Source: Mantis religiosa
Lineage: Eukaryota > Arthropoda > Insecta > Mantodea > Mantidae
Reading direction: 5' to 3'
DNA: 64,000 nucleotides
Assembly: GCA_030765055.1 (NCBI GenBank)
Contig: CM060958.1
Location: 106,647,590-106,711,589 of the forward strand
Part shown: in pieces, positions 1 to 11,170 of the stretch
Numbering within the stretch: the first letter of the stretch is position 1
Layout: each line of letters starts with the position of its first letter
Position numbers and translations under genes: made by a program
Notes under the pieces: generated by a model
What the model was told of the DNA's origin: nothing
Seen by the model: the letters and a program-made list of their open reading frames with translations, nothing else
Databases searched by the model: none

Positions 1-157
1 ACAACAGTGAGCGCGCCGACCAAGTCCAGTCAACTCACCGCCGAAAGCATCTACTTCAAGAACATGTGAACCGGAAATATATAATGTACCGCCAAGGTAA
101 TTTGAGACCTCGTATGACATAACTGACTTCCTTAAGGAAAATAGTAAGACCAGCTAA

Positions 158-453
158 AGGAAAGCTAGCCAGCACAAAAGTCCGCGGACATCTCCGTCAA
201 CATCTGAGGAGTCATCTGGAGAGGACGCCGATCGGCGACTTTCATCTTCGCCGGTCGCAGTTTCCGATCCTGTCGAGAGACTCGATTCCAAGTTACCAGT
301 ACGGAAACCGTCCTCCTCCATTGAGGATGTGGAGCGGGTAGATCTTGTCCTCACTACCCAAACGACAGTGAGGAAATGGCAGAAAAAAACCTGCTGAAAG
401 TGCTAGCCCAGCCCCAAAGAAAAGGAACAAATTGATTCGACCACCACTGAGCA
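158..453 (+). pseudogene. Decayed Ser-rich reading frame, unknown family
   Basis: One frame is open for almost 80 codons without an ATG. It is rich in Ser, Asp, Glu and Arg (for example SEESSGEDADRR and SSSIEDVERVDLVL), looks like a disordered charged segment, and stops at a TGA just after a run of seven A. A +1 shift at that run extends it to a Lys/Pro-rich tail ending at a TAG. A frameshift at a homopolymer is typical of an old pseudogene. About 200 bp of AT-rich sequence and a retroelement-like tag follow, so this may be the C-terminal end of a retroelement protein. A host exon remnant is the alternative. I do not recognise the family. Confidence 0.3.
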
Positions 454-639
454 GGTAGCTTTTGTCATGGCAAGTTGATATTGAAAGTAGTAATATTTTA
501 TGCTTTTCGGTATTTTATTGGTAATTATAGCTTTTTATTAGTATTTTTAACCATTTGGGCTTATTTATCTTATTGCCATTTTGTGCTGACTGTTTTTTAA
601 ATTTTGAATAATTTATATCTGGCTATTGCCATGAATTAG

Positions 640-712
640 TTTTTTGAAAGGACGCTGATGACCATGCAGTTGAGCGCCCTTATATACACATCAGTCAATC
701 AATCTAAATATA
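640..712 (+). repeat. Possible 3' terminal tag of a non-LTR element
   Basis: The segment GACGCTGATGACCATGCAG followed by TTGAGCGCCC resembles the short conserved 3' ends I associate with several arthropod non-LTR elements (a CTGATGACC motif then a GCGCCC motif). It follows a decayed frame and an AT-rich UTR-like stretch. The call rests on memory of the motif style and there is no second copy in the window. Confidence 0.25.
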
Positions 713-2029
713 AATTGAACGTTAGTCCAGATTAACAAGAAATAGGTAGAATAAATATTTTATAAGAATACTTCTTTAAAATACGTAAGAGCATCCAAAA
801 CGGTTGGAACGACTTTGCCTTGTATTTTCGCAGTCTTTCATTTCCTCCGCACCATACCATGCTAATCGCGCATCCACAGCTCTGATCTAGTATGCATTTG
901 CTCCCTGGTTGACTTCTGACCCAAGCCATTAATTAACTTTTAAAGTCCCCGAGCGGCGGGATTAAATTCAAATAAAGGAATTTAACCTGATAAAGAAAGG
1001 AAGAAGGAAGATTGAGTTGAAAGGAACACAAAAGCATCGAACCACTCTATTACCTAATCACTGCTTACTATTAAAGAATACGATGAGTTTCTCTACAACA
1101 ATAGCTCATTTAGAATTGGACATACAAATCTTACACATGTCTACCTCCATACTGTGAACCATATAACCAATCATTATCAGTAAATCATATTATAAATGAA
1201 TATACTCGCTGCTCAACCAATAGGACTCTTCATAAAATTCCTACAGATCTTCATGCTCTACTAGATGAACCGAAGAGTCTACAGTCACTGTATTTATTTC
1301 TACAAAGCTGTACATTAACTTCTCCAATATGAAAATCTATTCAGTGTTGCCTGGTTTCGGTGTATTTTTTGAAGTGAGAATAACTATAATTAATAAATAA
1401 TATATAACAAGTATGAACATAGTGCTGTGCAATATCGATTCTTAAGTTTCTTATGGATGTATAGTTTGTGTGAACTTATATGTTTACACTATTCCGTAAA
1501 GTAATAGTACCTAAAATGTTAATTGTACTTGACTAACTGTGTATAAAATTTGTTCTACTATATCATAGTTGTCACTATCAGACCATTGTTGTTAAGAGGC
1601 ATTAAATTTATCTTAAAATAGTTTATTTTTATACAGCTTCTACATATTTCATGCTAACCTTTGGAGAAACAGTTTCATTCTAATGCTCGGTCAAGGTACA
1701 AGTTGGATAGACAATCAATAATCTTATACTAACACGAGTATACGCTGGATCCCTACAGGATTTTTCCTTTCTCATATTCTTTCCATGAGTTGGCGACAGA
1801 CAATTGAATAGCGACATAACTTAAAAGTGATGATAATAATAATGAAAACTTCCAACGGAGACCTCGAAAATCGCTCTACATAATAAAATATTTAAAATAA
1901 ACTATATTATAAAGAGATGTACATTTTATATGGTGAGTTTTATTTTCTTTGCGTTATTACAGTTTGATTATCAGAAATATAGAACTGCTTTCAAATGAAC
2001 TTCCTAGATTATTTATCTTTTTCTTCTGC
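713..2029. other. AT-rich stretch with no recognised feature
   Basis: Both strands are full of stops. I see no TIR pair, SINE head or transposase motif here. Confidence 0.5.
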
Positions 2030-2225
2030 TTCACAGTTTAGGCCGCTATTGAGCTGTTCCAGCTCCATAATCTTGTTTAATCTATCTTTACTTCGAAAGC
2101 CCTGGGTTCTATATCCCAGGGGTTTGTAATTATATACTGCACCAGGTAACCTATTTTCTGGCATTCCTTCCAATTGATTCTATATTCTGTTATTTTGTTT
2201 AATTCTTCCATTTGTAACCGGACTC
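2030..2225 (-). pseudogene. LINE-1a remnant: C-terminal tail of a non-LTR reverse transcriptase
   Basis: On the minus strand, two adjacent frames read like the tail of insect endonuclease/reverse-transcriptase polyproteins: an EYRINWKE segment, then RMPENRLPGAVYNYKPLGYR. The usual family pattern is a Trp/His-rich segment, RMP.NRLP, then a Gly/Arg-rich tail. It is the last of several pieces of one minus-strand copy running from about 7110 down to here. Frameshifts between the two stretches show it is dead. Clade not assigned. Confidence 0.45.
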
Positions 2226-2689
2226 CGACTAGTTTGTAGATTCAGCACATCGGTGCTATGCCGTTTGCTGAATAATTCTATTTAATGATAATATACTTGC
2301 GTTTTGATGATGACCACTCTCCCTGTAGATATATTTGACCACGGCTAGTCGGTAGATGCATAAAACTCACTTCAGGTTGCAGTCACGGATGAAGAAGTTT
2401 TGGTAATATTTTAAAATTTTGTCGAATTTAGTGATTTATGAACTTCTTGTGCTAGATGCATCAAAATACACAGATTTCACACATACAATAATATTTTACA
2501 ACATAATCACGAGGATAAACCACTGATGCACATCCGTGTGCAATGGTGGATGTTTACTAAACTTGTTTATTTCTCCTTGGTTACTTCATGACAACCAATG
2601 TTTAATTTCTTACTCTTATTTTAAACAGTTTTATTATTCAAACTCCGTTTAAATAAGCAACATTGATTGAAAATAACTGTTTCAGGTTT
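2226..2689. other. Unrecognised insert within the LINE-1 remnant
   Basis: This AT-rich segment separates two collinear pieces of the LINE reverse transcriptase and matches neither. It could be an unrecognised insertion or strongly diverged LINE sequence. I see no TIRs or target duplication. Confidence 0.3.
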
Positions 2690-2985
2690 GAACTTCTATC
2701 TTATTTCGTTGTTTGTCTGAGGAATTTCATTTCAACTGTCTGTATTCTTCTGTCATTTTCTGCAGTCAGTGCCCATATTTCAGGCCCATTTTTTACAGTA
2801 ACTGTAGAGTTTTATTATTGAGTACACTCTAGTTTTATTTATAAATCTCTCGTAATGTTTCCTGTTATATATTTAATTTTATTTAGTTTTTTATTAATGC
2901 CTAATTCAGATTCGTATGTTATTTCACATCCTAGGATGTTGTAGCAGATATTTTATGTTGTTTAAATTCCTTCAAAATGTAAGTT
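2690..2985 (-). pseudogene. LINE-1b remnant: reverse-transcriptase thumb region
   Basis: Read on the minus strand, a frame with a few stops gives LGCEITYESELGINKKLNK and further on EIWALTAENDRRI and EMKFLRQTT. This is the pattern of insect non-LTR reverse transcriptases after the palm: NYLGCEISYE, then YGSE.W and the (M)K.LR.T stretch. It sits in the correct order between the palm fragments (toward 7.1 kb) and the C-terminal tail (toward 2.0 kb). Clade not assigned. Confidence 0.5.
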
Positions 2986-3509
2986 GAAAGTAAAGCAGGC
3001 CATGAAAATGATACAACAAAAGTTTAGAATTTGTATAGCCATGGCAACGTAATAAATAAGTTGGAATCTTTGCAAGAACCAGGTCTTCTGCAAGGAACAT
3101 TTGTAGAGCATAAACGTAGATCAGTATAGACTCTGCAAGTGTGCATATAAGGAGTTACAAATAGACACATTTGTGTGATGCATAATCAGCGCATTAATAT
3201 GCTGATGTGCTATTAATTTATAATTAATTTGCATCATTAGTAGAAGGAGTAAAGGTAATTATAAATAATCTTCAAAATGTTGTAAGAACAAGTATCGAAT
3301 TGCATATGTGGAATAAAGTGTTCTTCTTTGGGAAAGTATGATTGAAAATTTAATCAATCAGTAGCAGAATTGAATATTTCTCCGTTTCGAGACTATGACC
3401 CTGGGTGCAGAAATCATCGCTCGAGAGCAGCCATAGTTGGTTACAATTTCACCAAAGGTGAGAAATCCATCATCACCACCTACATCCAAAATAAACCCCT
3501 ACAATGTTG
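2986..3509. other. Unrecognised insert within the LINE-1 remnant
   Basis: The segment interrupts the LINE coding order between the connection region and the LGCEI block. It has a small palindrome around 3188-3210 but no transposase motif I recognise. Confidence 0.3.
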
Positions 3510-3618
3510 AAATTTGGTGCTGTGTTCTATACTTTCATTTTCTAGACTTATTTTAGACCGAACCGCTACCTTTAAATACTACAGCTTTAGTTTCCTTGTT
3601 TGAAATTGAAATGTTATT
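3510..3618 (-). pseudogene. LINE-1c remnant: post-palm segment
   Basis: The minus strand reads ISISNKETKAVVFKG and then, past a stop, a segment fitting the KT(K)VMAFKG...RSKI...I(E)QV..F.YLGCE pattern that follows the YADD box in insect non-LTR enzymes. Its upstream coding neighbour lies on the far side of the T1 and T2 transposons at about 6.7 kb. The 20 bp between T1 and T2 reads LNIKNI in the same frame sense and joins the two. Confidence 0.45.
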
Positions 3619-3873
3619 CAGGCCTATTCAAAACGAAAGAACAGATTTCAAACATTAATTTCTTTCAAACTGTGAAAGTAAGAAATATGATTCTGGCGTT
3701 CATGGAAAGATAAAACTTGACAATTGAAATATCGCGGTATATAAACTTCCAATCACGGCTGCATTGGCGCTGTTGTTTGTTGTAGTGAAACGGTGGCAAC
3801 ACCACAAGAAAACTACTTTCGTGTGCTGCAATTAGCAGAACTAGATCCCATTGTTGCAGTTCAACGAGTATTT

Positions 3874-4305
3874 CGCTACTAGAGGAACCTCGAGCCGAAC
3901 TGCCGAGCCCCTCCCGTCGGGGAGTTCGGATTGGGTTGGACTCGAAGGGGCAGTGTGTTCCCCATACCCGCGGGAAATCGGATACCTCCGGCCAGGCAAC
4001 GGTCGCCCGGAGCGGGTAGAGGATTTCATCAGAAGTCCGGGGTACTAGCCTACAGAGCTAGTAGAAGGCGTGCTAGATCACCAGGCGGCCCCATCGAGGT
4101 TTCTCGGTAGTCTTCCCTGCGGGGTTGACGCGCGTAAGTGACGTATCCACTTCCATTCCATCTTGACGTTGTTGTCGATGGCGAGGGGGCTTTTTAGGAA
4201 ACCAAGTATTATACCCTATGGAAAGAGCCCCGGAGTTATCCATCACTTCCGGGTAGAAGGAGGCCAGGGTCTTTGGACTTTTGGGTAGATCCTCTGTGCA
4301 TCAAT
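3874..4305 (+). repeat. GC-R1: GC-rich interspersed repeat inserted in T1
   Basis: This GC-rich block interrupts the T1 transposase between the VQRVF and WYRKF segments. It matches, in opposite orientation, three other blocks at 19.03-19.56, 41.45-41.94 and 41.97-42.49 kb. Shared signatures include AGAGGAACCTCGAGCCGAAC, GGCAGTGTGTTCCC, a CTAGCCT...AGCTAG stem, AAGGCGTGCTAGATC and GTATCCACTTCCAT. Compared with the others it lacks roughly 110 bp at the end facing 3874. If that is the 5' end, the copy looks 5'-truncated like a retroelement. It encodes nothing I recognise. I see no clear target duplication. Confidence 0.6.
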
Positions 4306-5065
4306 TTTACAAAAAAACCGCCAGGTCATAATAAATTTAGGATTGGTATCGAAAATTCGTAGAAAATTGTTGCATCTGCAAAAGGAAAATCACTGGACGT
4401 TCTCTCACTGCGGACGACATAATCGAGGTATTCGTACACTATAAGAAAGGAACCCAAAAAGATCTACATCACGAGCAAGCATGGCACTTAACATTCCATA
4501 ACCAACATTATGGCAAGTTGTAAAACATCGTCTGCACCTGAAGCCATACAATCTGAAATTATTGTAACCATTGCATCCTCACGACCACAACAAAAGGTAC
4601 GAATTGTGTATTGGCATGTTAGATGATATGAAAGAAGAAAATTCTTCTCAACGATTAATGTTTTTTTTTTTTTTTTTTTTTCGCTGAATGCACTTTTCAT
4701 CTTTCTGGTAATGTTAACCGCCATAAGGTTCGAATTTGGGCAAGTGAAAATACTAGGGCAGTTATTCAACATTGAAGGTGAACGTTTTCTGTGCGATATC
4801 TGTAACAAAGGTTTATGGGTCTTCCTTCTTCATGGAGAAAACTAACCTATTTACACATGCTTCAAAACTGATTAATTCCGCAACTTAAAGATTCAGATGA
4901 CTTCATCTGCCGCAAGATTGTGCCCCATATCATTTGTGCTACTACGTCCGACGTTACTTAAATAACATTTCCACGACAATGGATTGGAAGAGGAGGAACG
5001 GAAGATCAACTTTATCGCCGGTGGTCTCCCAGGTCTCTAGATCTCACTCCGTGTGATTTTTATCT

Positions 5066-5251
5066 ATGGTGTTACGTAAAAGAACATGTTTTATCCCTTC
5101 TATACCTGACACTCTTGAAGATCTACGACATCGAATTGTTGAAGCTGTGAATTTGATAACTGGAGACCAGCTGATTCGTGTCTGGAAAGAAATGAGCCGC
5201 TGTTTTGACATTTGTCGTGTAACACACGGTGCTCATATGGAATGCATAATA
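5066..5251 (+). pseudogene. C-terminal fragment of the T1 transposase
   Basis: The frame contains DTLEDLRHRIVEAVNLITGD and ends RVTHGAHMECII, the usual C-terminal signature of this Tc1/mariner group (helix with LR.RI..A......L..VW.....R...C....G.HIE). The conserved segment just upstream, QWIGRGG then DLTPCDFYLW, lies in shifted frames. The Met at the start of the open frame is internal. Confidence 0.6.
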
Positions 5252-5370
5252 TAACATTGTAAACTTTTCTCTCTTCATGAACGTTACAATCATGCTTCCA
5301 TCTGTTGTAGTTTGGAAGAAAGAAATGTTCTTTCTGTTTGACTAGCCCTGTATATTTTTTATATTAAGTA

Positions 5371-6664
5371 CAGGATGTATATATATATAATATTTATTAC
5401 ATGTAACTTACAGTTACAAATGATATGTCAAATGAAAAAGCAACTCAGTTTTGTTTGTTGGCACCAGTGCGCATGTGCGTGCAATGTTTCTGCCGCAATC
5501 CGCTAGACAGCGGTAGTAGCAAAGATGGCGACTAGTAAACAGAAAGCGTTTTGTGTTTTGCAGTTTGCAAAGACCGAATCTATAGTTACTGTGCTACGTG
5601 CGCTCCGCATTATGTTCGGTTGTGATTCTCCTAGTGATAATAACATTTGTAGATGGTATCATCAGTTTGAAGATACCGACTGCCTTTGTAAAGGGAAGAG
5701 CACGGGACGAACAAGAGTAAGTGAAGAGACTGTTGAGCGAGTGAGAGAGACGTTCACTCGTAGCCCAAAGAAATCAGACCGGAAGGCTAGTCGTGAATTA
5801 CAAGTACCTGAGTTGTAAGAAAATGCTTACGGCTACGTCCTTACCGTTTACAGTTATTACAGGCTCTAAAGACGACAGACCACGGATTACATGCCAACTT
5901 CGCAAACGACATGTTGTTTCATGAGGATGACGATTTTATGGATCGTGTTGTCTTCAGTGATGAATTGACCTTACACTTTAGTGGGCATGTTAACACTCAT
6001 AATGTGCGCATCTGGGGCACAGAAAATCCTCACGAGATGGTACAAATGCAACGTGATTCCCCTAAAGTGACTGATTTTGTGCCATATCCCTGCGAAAAGT
6101 TTATGGGCCTTTCTATTTTGGTGAACCTACTGTAACTGGCACTTCTTACCTTGATACACTAGAGCAATGCCCCTTCCCTCAGTTGGAAGAAAATGAGCCA
6201 GAGAACTTTATTTTCTCGCACGATGGTGCGTCACCTCACTGGCATAGCGAAGTAAGTGATTGGTTGAACGTCACTGTACCCGAGCGCTGGATAGGCCGCA
6301 AGGACTCCAATGACAGGGCTTGTTATGCATGGCCTCAACGTTCTCCTGACCTAACGCCATGCGATTTTTACTTTTGGAGCTTCATCAAGGATCGTGTGTA
6401 CGTGCCTCCACTACCAGCTGACCTCCCTGAATTAAGAAACCGGATTGAAGCAGCTGTTGCTAAATTACTGAATACACACTTATCAACGTTTGGGAAGACT
6501 TGTTGTGTGCCGTGTGAAAAAGGTCGTCACACTGAACACTTATGAGGTTCTTGGTAAAACTGTTTGAGTTGCTTTTTCATTTGACATATCATTGAAAACT
6601 GTAAGTTAAATGTAATAAATATTATAAAGAGTTAAAAACGCGACATTCATTTATATACACCCTG
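5371..6664 (+). mobile_element. T2: Tc1/mariner-superfamily element with long TIRs
   Basis: The element is bounded by TA on both sides. The left end begins CAGGATGTATATAT and the right end is the inverse of CAGGGTGTATATAAATG. Inverted similarity runs inward for about 80 bp, sharing AATATTTATTACAT and ATGATATGTCAAATGAAAAA (the left arm is about 15 bp shorter). It holds a frameshifted transposase. It is inserted 20 bp from T1 in LINE-1, immediately after the ADDQ box region. The TIRs are well preserved, so it is younger than the LINE. Confidence 0.85.
5525..6545 (+). pseudogene. T2 transposase, three out-of-frame pieces
   Basis: The first piece starts MATSKQKAFCVLQFAKTES and ends near KASRELQVP: a DUF4817-like HTH with the WYHQFE and KGKSTGR segments. 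The second starts near LRLRPYRLQLLQAL, includes the first catalytic Asp in VFSDELTLHFSG and ends soon after QRDSPKV. The third holds the second Asp in FSHDGASPHW and the third in PDLTPCDFYFW, then a normal C-terminal helix. Asp-to-Asp spacing in the last pair is about 46 residues, close to the 41 typical of the DD41D group plus a small insertion. Two frameshifts and a missing stretch after LQVP make it inactive, although all three acidic residues remain. The ATG at 5525 is chosen because the MATxxQ start is usual for this group. Confidence 0.75.
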
Positions 6665-6802
6665 TATAATTTGTGTGTCAACCTTTAGAGTTCATCTTCA
6701 CTTTTCACTATCAATATTGGTCATCTGCCATTGTCTTTGGTATTCTTAACCCCTAATTAATTTCTCGTAATGTTTGTGTTTCCATGAACTGATCATGACG
6801 TC

Positions 6803-6859
<57 letters not shown>

Positions 6860-7110
6860 AAAAGGGTGGTTGATAAAGGAACACCTTGTATGACGCCCTT
6901 TGAAATAATTTTAGGTTTATAATTATTTATTCTAATTTTTATTTATACAGTTCTCATTTCATTTGAGATAGACTAGTAGTACTTTATTTTCTAATATTTC
7001 CCATGGTTTTACTTTGCATACCTTGTCGAAGGCTTTCTTAAAATCTAAGGCGTACATATGTTTCCAGGTTGGACACTGTTTTCCGATTATTTGCCCAAGG
7101 AGAAGACATT
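6665..7110 (-). pseudogene. LINE-1d remnant: reverse-transcriptase palm
   Basis: On the minus strand the motif FKKAFDKV (palm motif A, with its catalytic Asp) lies near 7022-7050. A degraded GV.QG..LS..LF-like block follows near 6865-6900, and the ADDQ form of the YADD catalytic box near 6718-6731, with SEDEL.RLTHKLY right after it. This order is that of a non-LTR reverse transcriptase. A (TA)n microsatellite splits the region. T2 begins at the very next base, so the copy was cut open just after the active-site box. Confidence 0.55.
6809..6857. repeat. (TA)n microsatellite
   Basis: About 24 perfect TA units lie inside the LINE-1 palm region. Confidence 0.95.
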
Positions 7111-8396
7111 ATGTATGCAACTTATTCTTCATATAAATTTTAATATGGTATTTCAAAACACAAAATGCAGATTTTGAATCCATCGTACACATAAGTGATA
7201 ACTTGGGGTCATCGGTTTCCCTTAACTTCCTCGTATCGCGTCTTTGAACGAATATTTCGTTACTGATATATGTTGTTCAAAGCCTTTGTACGTTTTCTAA
7301 TTTTTTATTATTACTGAAGGTATCTCAAAACATTTGCTTGAGTAGAAACATTAATATAAAATGTTGAAGTGGAATGCAGTCCTTCCTACCGGCGTATTCG
7401 TGCCGTACATGATGTGACCGCTAAAGAAATACTTTTCTGCAATATTTATGTCTCTGCTTGAGCCGGTAACGGCTTCAGTGGTGGAAACCATTCGTCAAAG
7501 TCGGAATCGTCCCAGATTCAATTCCCTGTTGGGCAAGCTGCCTGTTTAAAGATTCTTTCTTTCTTTTTCCAAATTCCCTTACCGTAAAAAAGATTTAAAT
7601 TCAGGTAGCTTAAGCTGACAGGGGAACGAGTAAACAGAAACTAAACAAGAGAACGTGTACTCACTGTCTTATACTTTCTCCCACTCTCTCCTATTCTATT
7701 CTTAGAAAACAAATTCTTCAATTAGACAAATATCGAAGTGTTTTTATTGCACGTTTCCTTGCAAGTACAGTGGTAACTGCAGGACCACCCGCCTCCTGAC
7801 GTTCAAAAAGGACCCGACCAACTACTTCATTGCTTTTAAAGTCTGCATTGCCTACTGTGTGTATATATATATATATATATATAATGTACCGGCGAAAAGC
7901 ACAGAAAGTTCGGTGCTGAGAGATAAGCGTGGCTTATGTACACAAAGAGCCTGCAGATATAACAGTCGCATAGTGTATCACTGAGATAAAAGGCATGCCA
8001 AAATAGATAAAGTTGGAACATTCTGGTAACATCTTGATTGATGGAGAGCGTTCGGTTACTTGATTGTTCTGCAACAGTCTGGAAATTATCAGTGGAGGTA
8101 TTTAAAGAAGCCACGACTCGCCAAGGACAGCCGTGAACAGTAGTAAAAGGTTGTAAAGTGTTGTTGTAACGAGAGCTGATGTAATCAGAACGTTGTTTGT
8201 GTGGTCTTAGATTTTGGTAGATTGTGATTGAGTATGTAACGTAATTCTGCTGTAATCTGCAAGTGTATTTCTACGCATATAAAGAATGATTTGAATTTCT
8301 GTAAATTGAACAAACAAATAACATGAAAAATCTTACATTCATAATTATTTCTTCTGAGGCTTAAATTTATTAAAAATAATCCGTTTTATAATGCCG
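7111..8396. other. Mostly unrecognised; short (TA)n and a possible SINE head
   Basis: A (TA)n run lies at 7862-7882. Around 7440-7545 there is a tRNA-like pattern (CTTCAGTGGTGGAAACC, then CAGATTCAATTCCC) that could be a worn A-box/B-box pair of a SINE, but it has no recognisable body or tail. Nothing else is supported. Confidence 0.35.
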
Positions 8397-8862
8397 TTTC
8401 AGGGGTCTTCCCAGGACGTAAAGCGAATGCTGGTAGGTTAGTTACATCGCCCAAATTCCCTATCCCCACATTTCCTCTCCATTATCATTTCACATCATCT
8501 CTCATCTGGTGCTCTTTTTCAGGGTAGAAGTGTCGGTGGATGTCTCGCTGCTGCATGGCAGGATGCTATGCTCCTGGTAAACACTTCCTCCTTCGATAGG
8601 GTAGTCTCCGATCTCCAGACCGCCCTGGTAGGTCGTTTCTGGACCACGGCGGTTGGAATTCCGGTTTTGCTGGCCTACCGGGGAGTTCCCACCTCTCAAT
8701 TGTAGGGTTCCTGCCCTCTACACCGTCGTGGCTCATTGTGATGACCGCCTTTTGTCTCCTCTCGCCTCATCCTTCTTCCAGGGATGCCCCACTAAGGGAA
8801 AATGTACAACAGACCAAGACTGGTCGAAATGCCAAATCCCCTTCTTAGCATAATCCAATCCA
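8397..8862 (+). repeat. SINE-B copy 1 (head missing)
   Basis: The body matches the neighbouring copy at 9.07-9.69 kb: GGGGTCTTC near the start, then TCAGGGTAGAAGTGTCGG, the CTCCTTC...TAGG region, GGGCTCTGCCCTCT-like sequence and a CCTCATCCTTC block. It ends in an AATCC-type short tandem tail. It starts where copy 2 passes from tRNA-like head to body, so it is 5'-truncated, as is common for retroposed sequence. Non-coding. Confidence 0.65.
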
Positions 8863-9072
8863 ATCTTTGGGATGGAGAACTTTCTTAAAAATCTTCTTGT
8901 GGCATCCTTGGAAGATGCTTAAATTAAATAGTTTATCTGGAGTTTAAATGAATTTCCGTTTCTGAGTTCATTTTTGACTTGAGAGGAAGGGAGAGATAAG
9001 TTTTCCTTTAAAGATTCCCGTGAAGTTCGGGTATGCACTCTTTGGGTGGAATAAATACTTACATACTTGCTG

Positions 9073-9694
9073 ACAGAGCGGGATGGCTCAGGCGATTTCG
9101 TTTGTGGCCCTCATTCGGGTGGCCCGGGTTGGATTCCCGTGGCCGACCTACCTCACCCATGGGTTCTTTCGGGGTCTTCTCGGGTTGCTAGGCAAATGTT
9201 GCGTAGGGTAATTACATCCCCCGAATATCCTGTCCCTCCATTTCATCTCCATTATCTATTCACGTCATCTCTCTTCTGGTGGTCTCTTTCAGGGTAGAAG
9301 TGTCGGCGGGAGTCTCGGCGGTGCATGTCGGGATGATATGCTCTGAGGAAAACTACTTCCTCCTCCGGTAGGTCGGTTGCCGATCTCCGCTCCTCTGCTG
9401 GGACCATTTCGGGACCGCCAGCCAGGGACCTTTGGGGCTCGGCTGCTGGGTTCGTTACCGTCCCGCTGTGGGGGAGCGAGTTTGTTGTCCTGGCCTGTCG
9501 GGGAAGTCTCTATCCAAGTAAACTGTAGGGGCTCTGCCCTCTGTACTGTTGTGGCTCCTTGGGTCGGCCGTCCTCTGTCTCCTTCGCCTCATCCTTCCTC
9601 CCGGGAGTGCCCCCACTCTGGGGCATAGGAACAATGGGCCCAGCATGGTGGCCTACGTACCGAATCACCTCCGCAATGAAATCCTAATCCTATG
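9073..9694 (+). repeat. SINE-B copy 2, full length with target duplication
   Basis: The head is tRNA-like: GGGATGGCTCAGGCG as A box and CGGGTTGGATTCCCG as B box. A body of about 500 bp and a tail of AATCCTAATCC follow. TACTTGCTG occurs directly on both sides (9064-9072 and 9695-9703), which fits a target-site duplication from retrotransposition. The unit is long for a SINE. A third copy lies on the minus strand at 49.2-49.65 kb. Confidence 0.7.
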
Positions 9695-11170
9695 TACTTG
9701 CTGTGTGTACGTAGTAGAGAAACTCAACTTCCTTTGGAAGTGTATTAGAGTACCTTTTTTGTATCCTCATATGACGATTGTATTGAATTCAAAATGGGCA
9801 ATAATTGCTACCTGTTTTAATATTAGTGTAGTAAGTATAACTGCCGTCTCAATGTACATGTAAAATTCACTCAAATGATATCCTTACTTACTATATGAGT
9901 CAAATTTATCCCATTTCAAATGTATTTGATATGCTGATAACTGTTATTAGTCTAGTCTTCTCGTACTAACACCCACATCCAAGTTCATTTATAAATTCTT
10001 CACTTCCATTCAAGTTATATAGTGCTATCTTATGCTTCACTATTGATATGAGCTAGTGTTATATTAACTGTATTATTTTCAGCATTTGGAATATTAATTT
10101 TAGCCAGAGCTAGCATCAGTCGATCGTTCATTTTATGTATGTTGATTACGATTACATATTACAAAATTTAGTACAATTTTCTTTAGATCTGGAGTATTTT
10201 ATTTGCCATTCAGCTGGACATCGTGATCATATTTTGTATGGTGATTCTTTTGTGTCTCCAGTTTCCATTTGGATACCTTATTTCCTGCATTTTCCCTGAT
10301 CTATCACGTAGTCAGTTCCCCCTTTAAATTTTTATCCTCCCTATATTCACTTTCCCTCTTTCTAAATTTATCTTCTCCACTTACCCCGTTTTTCAATTGT
10401 TGTTAACTTCTCAAATCTTCTACTCCTATTTCATTATTTCTCTATAACCTCCCATTCATCAGTTTTTTTCTCTAATTATCAAACCTTTTATATTACACTG
10501 TTATTTCTAACTCGCTTTTTTATTAATTCCTATTAAATTCTCGATTTTTCCTTGACTTTACCACTTTATTGCCTTTCTTTCCCACTCTCCTTCTCCATCA
10601 AGGCATGCCATTATTCAGTTTGTCACTACACATTCGATTCATCCCTTCCCCCTTTACAATTACACCAAAATTTCTTCCACCAAATGTTTTGTTTTGTCAC
10701 ACGCTTACTGCTTCAGATTTCTTTGTGCTCTTTGGCTCCTTATATCATTTAACATCACCTCGCTCTTCTCTTTATCATTTACCTTTCATGTAATCAACAT
10801 AAAGAATTTTAATATGTTATTTTAAAAAGCAATATGGTGTCAAAAATACTGTAACTAAAGTAAAAGTATATTACAGATCTCTGAAATGCAAACACACGCT
10901 TCTCTCGTTTAAATCTTTACCCCCATTCTGTAAAACCTATTTTCTAGCCTCATATGGTAATAAGTTGCTAAACTGCTCAAATAATTGCCCAGATGTTTTG
11001 AATGTCCTATTTCAAATATCTTAGAAATTCCAATAAACCCTGAGCTTTTCGTATATAAATGGTATATAATTTTTCTGTGTATCTCTGCACGTGTAATTTA
11101 TGAACATTTTGAAACTGTATCCATAGGATTATCCTTCACGTTTAATTGTAATTCTTCACGATTGGTAATA
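9695..11170. other. AT-rich and pyrimidine-rich stretch without recognised features
   Basis: Around 10.3-10.8 kb the plus strand is strongly T/C-rich, which creates open frames with hydrophobic or Ser/Phe-rich translations. I see no conserved motif on either strand. Confidence 0.45.

Larger units (their letters stand above)
3619..5350 (+). mobile_element. T1: decayed Tc1/mariner-superfamily element (DUF4817-type HTH)
   Basis: The left end starts CAGGCCTATTC and the right end is the inverse of CAGGGCTAGTC. Both are followed inward by GAAAGAAC-like sequence, and TA flanks the right end. Inside are pieces of a transposase with a DUF4817-like N-terminus in correct order: TPQENYFRVLQLAE at the HTH; WYRKFVENCCICKRKITGRS after an inserted GC-rich repeat; HLSGNVNRHKVRIWASEN near the first acidic residue; PRSLDLTPCDFYLW; and DLRHRIVEAVNLITGDQLI at the C-terminus. 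A run of 20 or more T breaks the FSDE region, and there are several frameshifts. It is non-functional. It was inserted into LINE-1. Confidence 0.7.

Noticed and set aside
10552..10793. Two overlapping hydrophobic open frames
   Set aside because: They arise from a T/C-rich stretch and have no start context, motif or partner.
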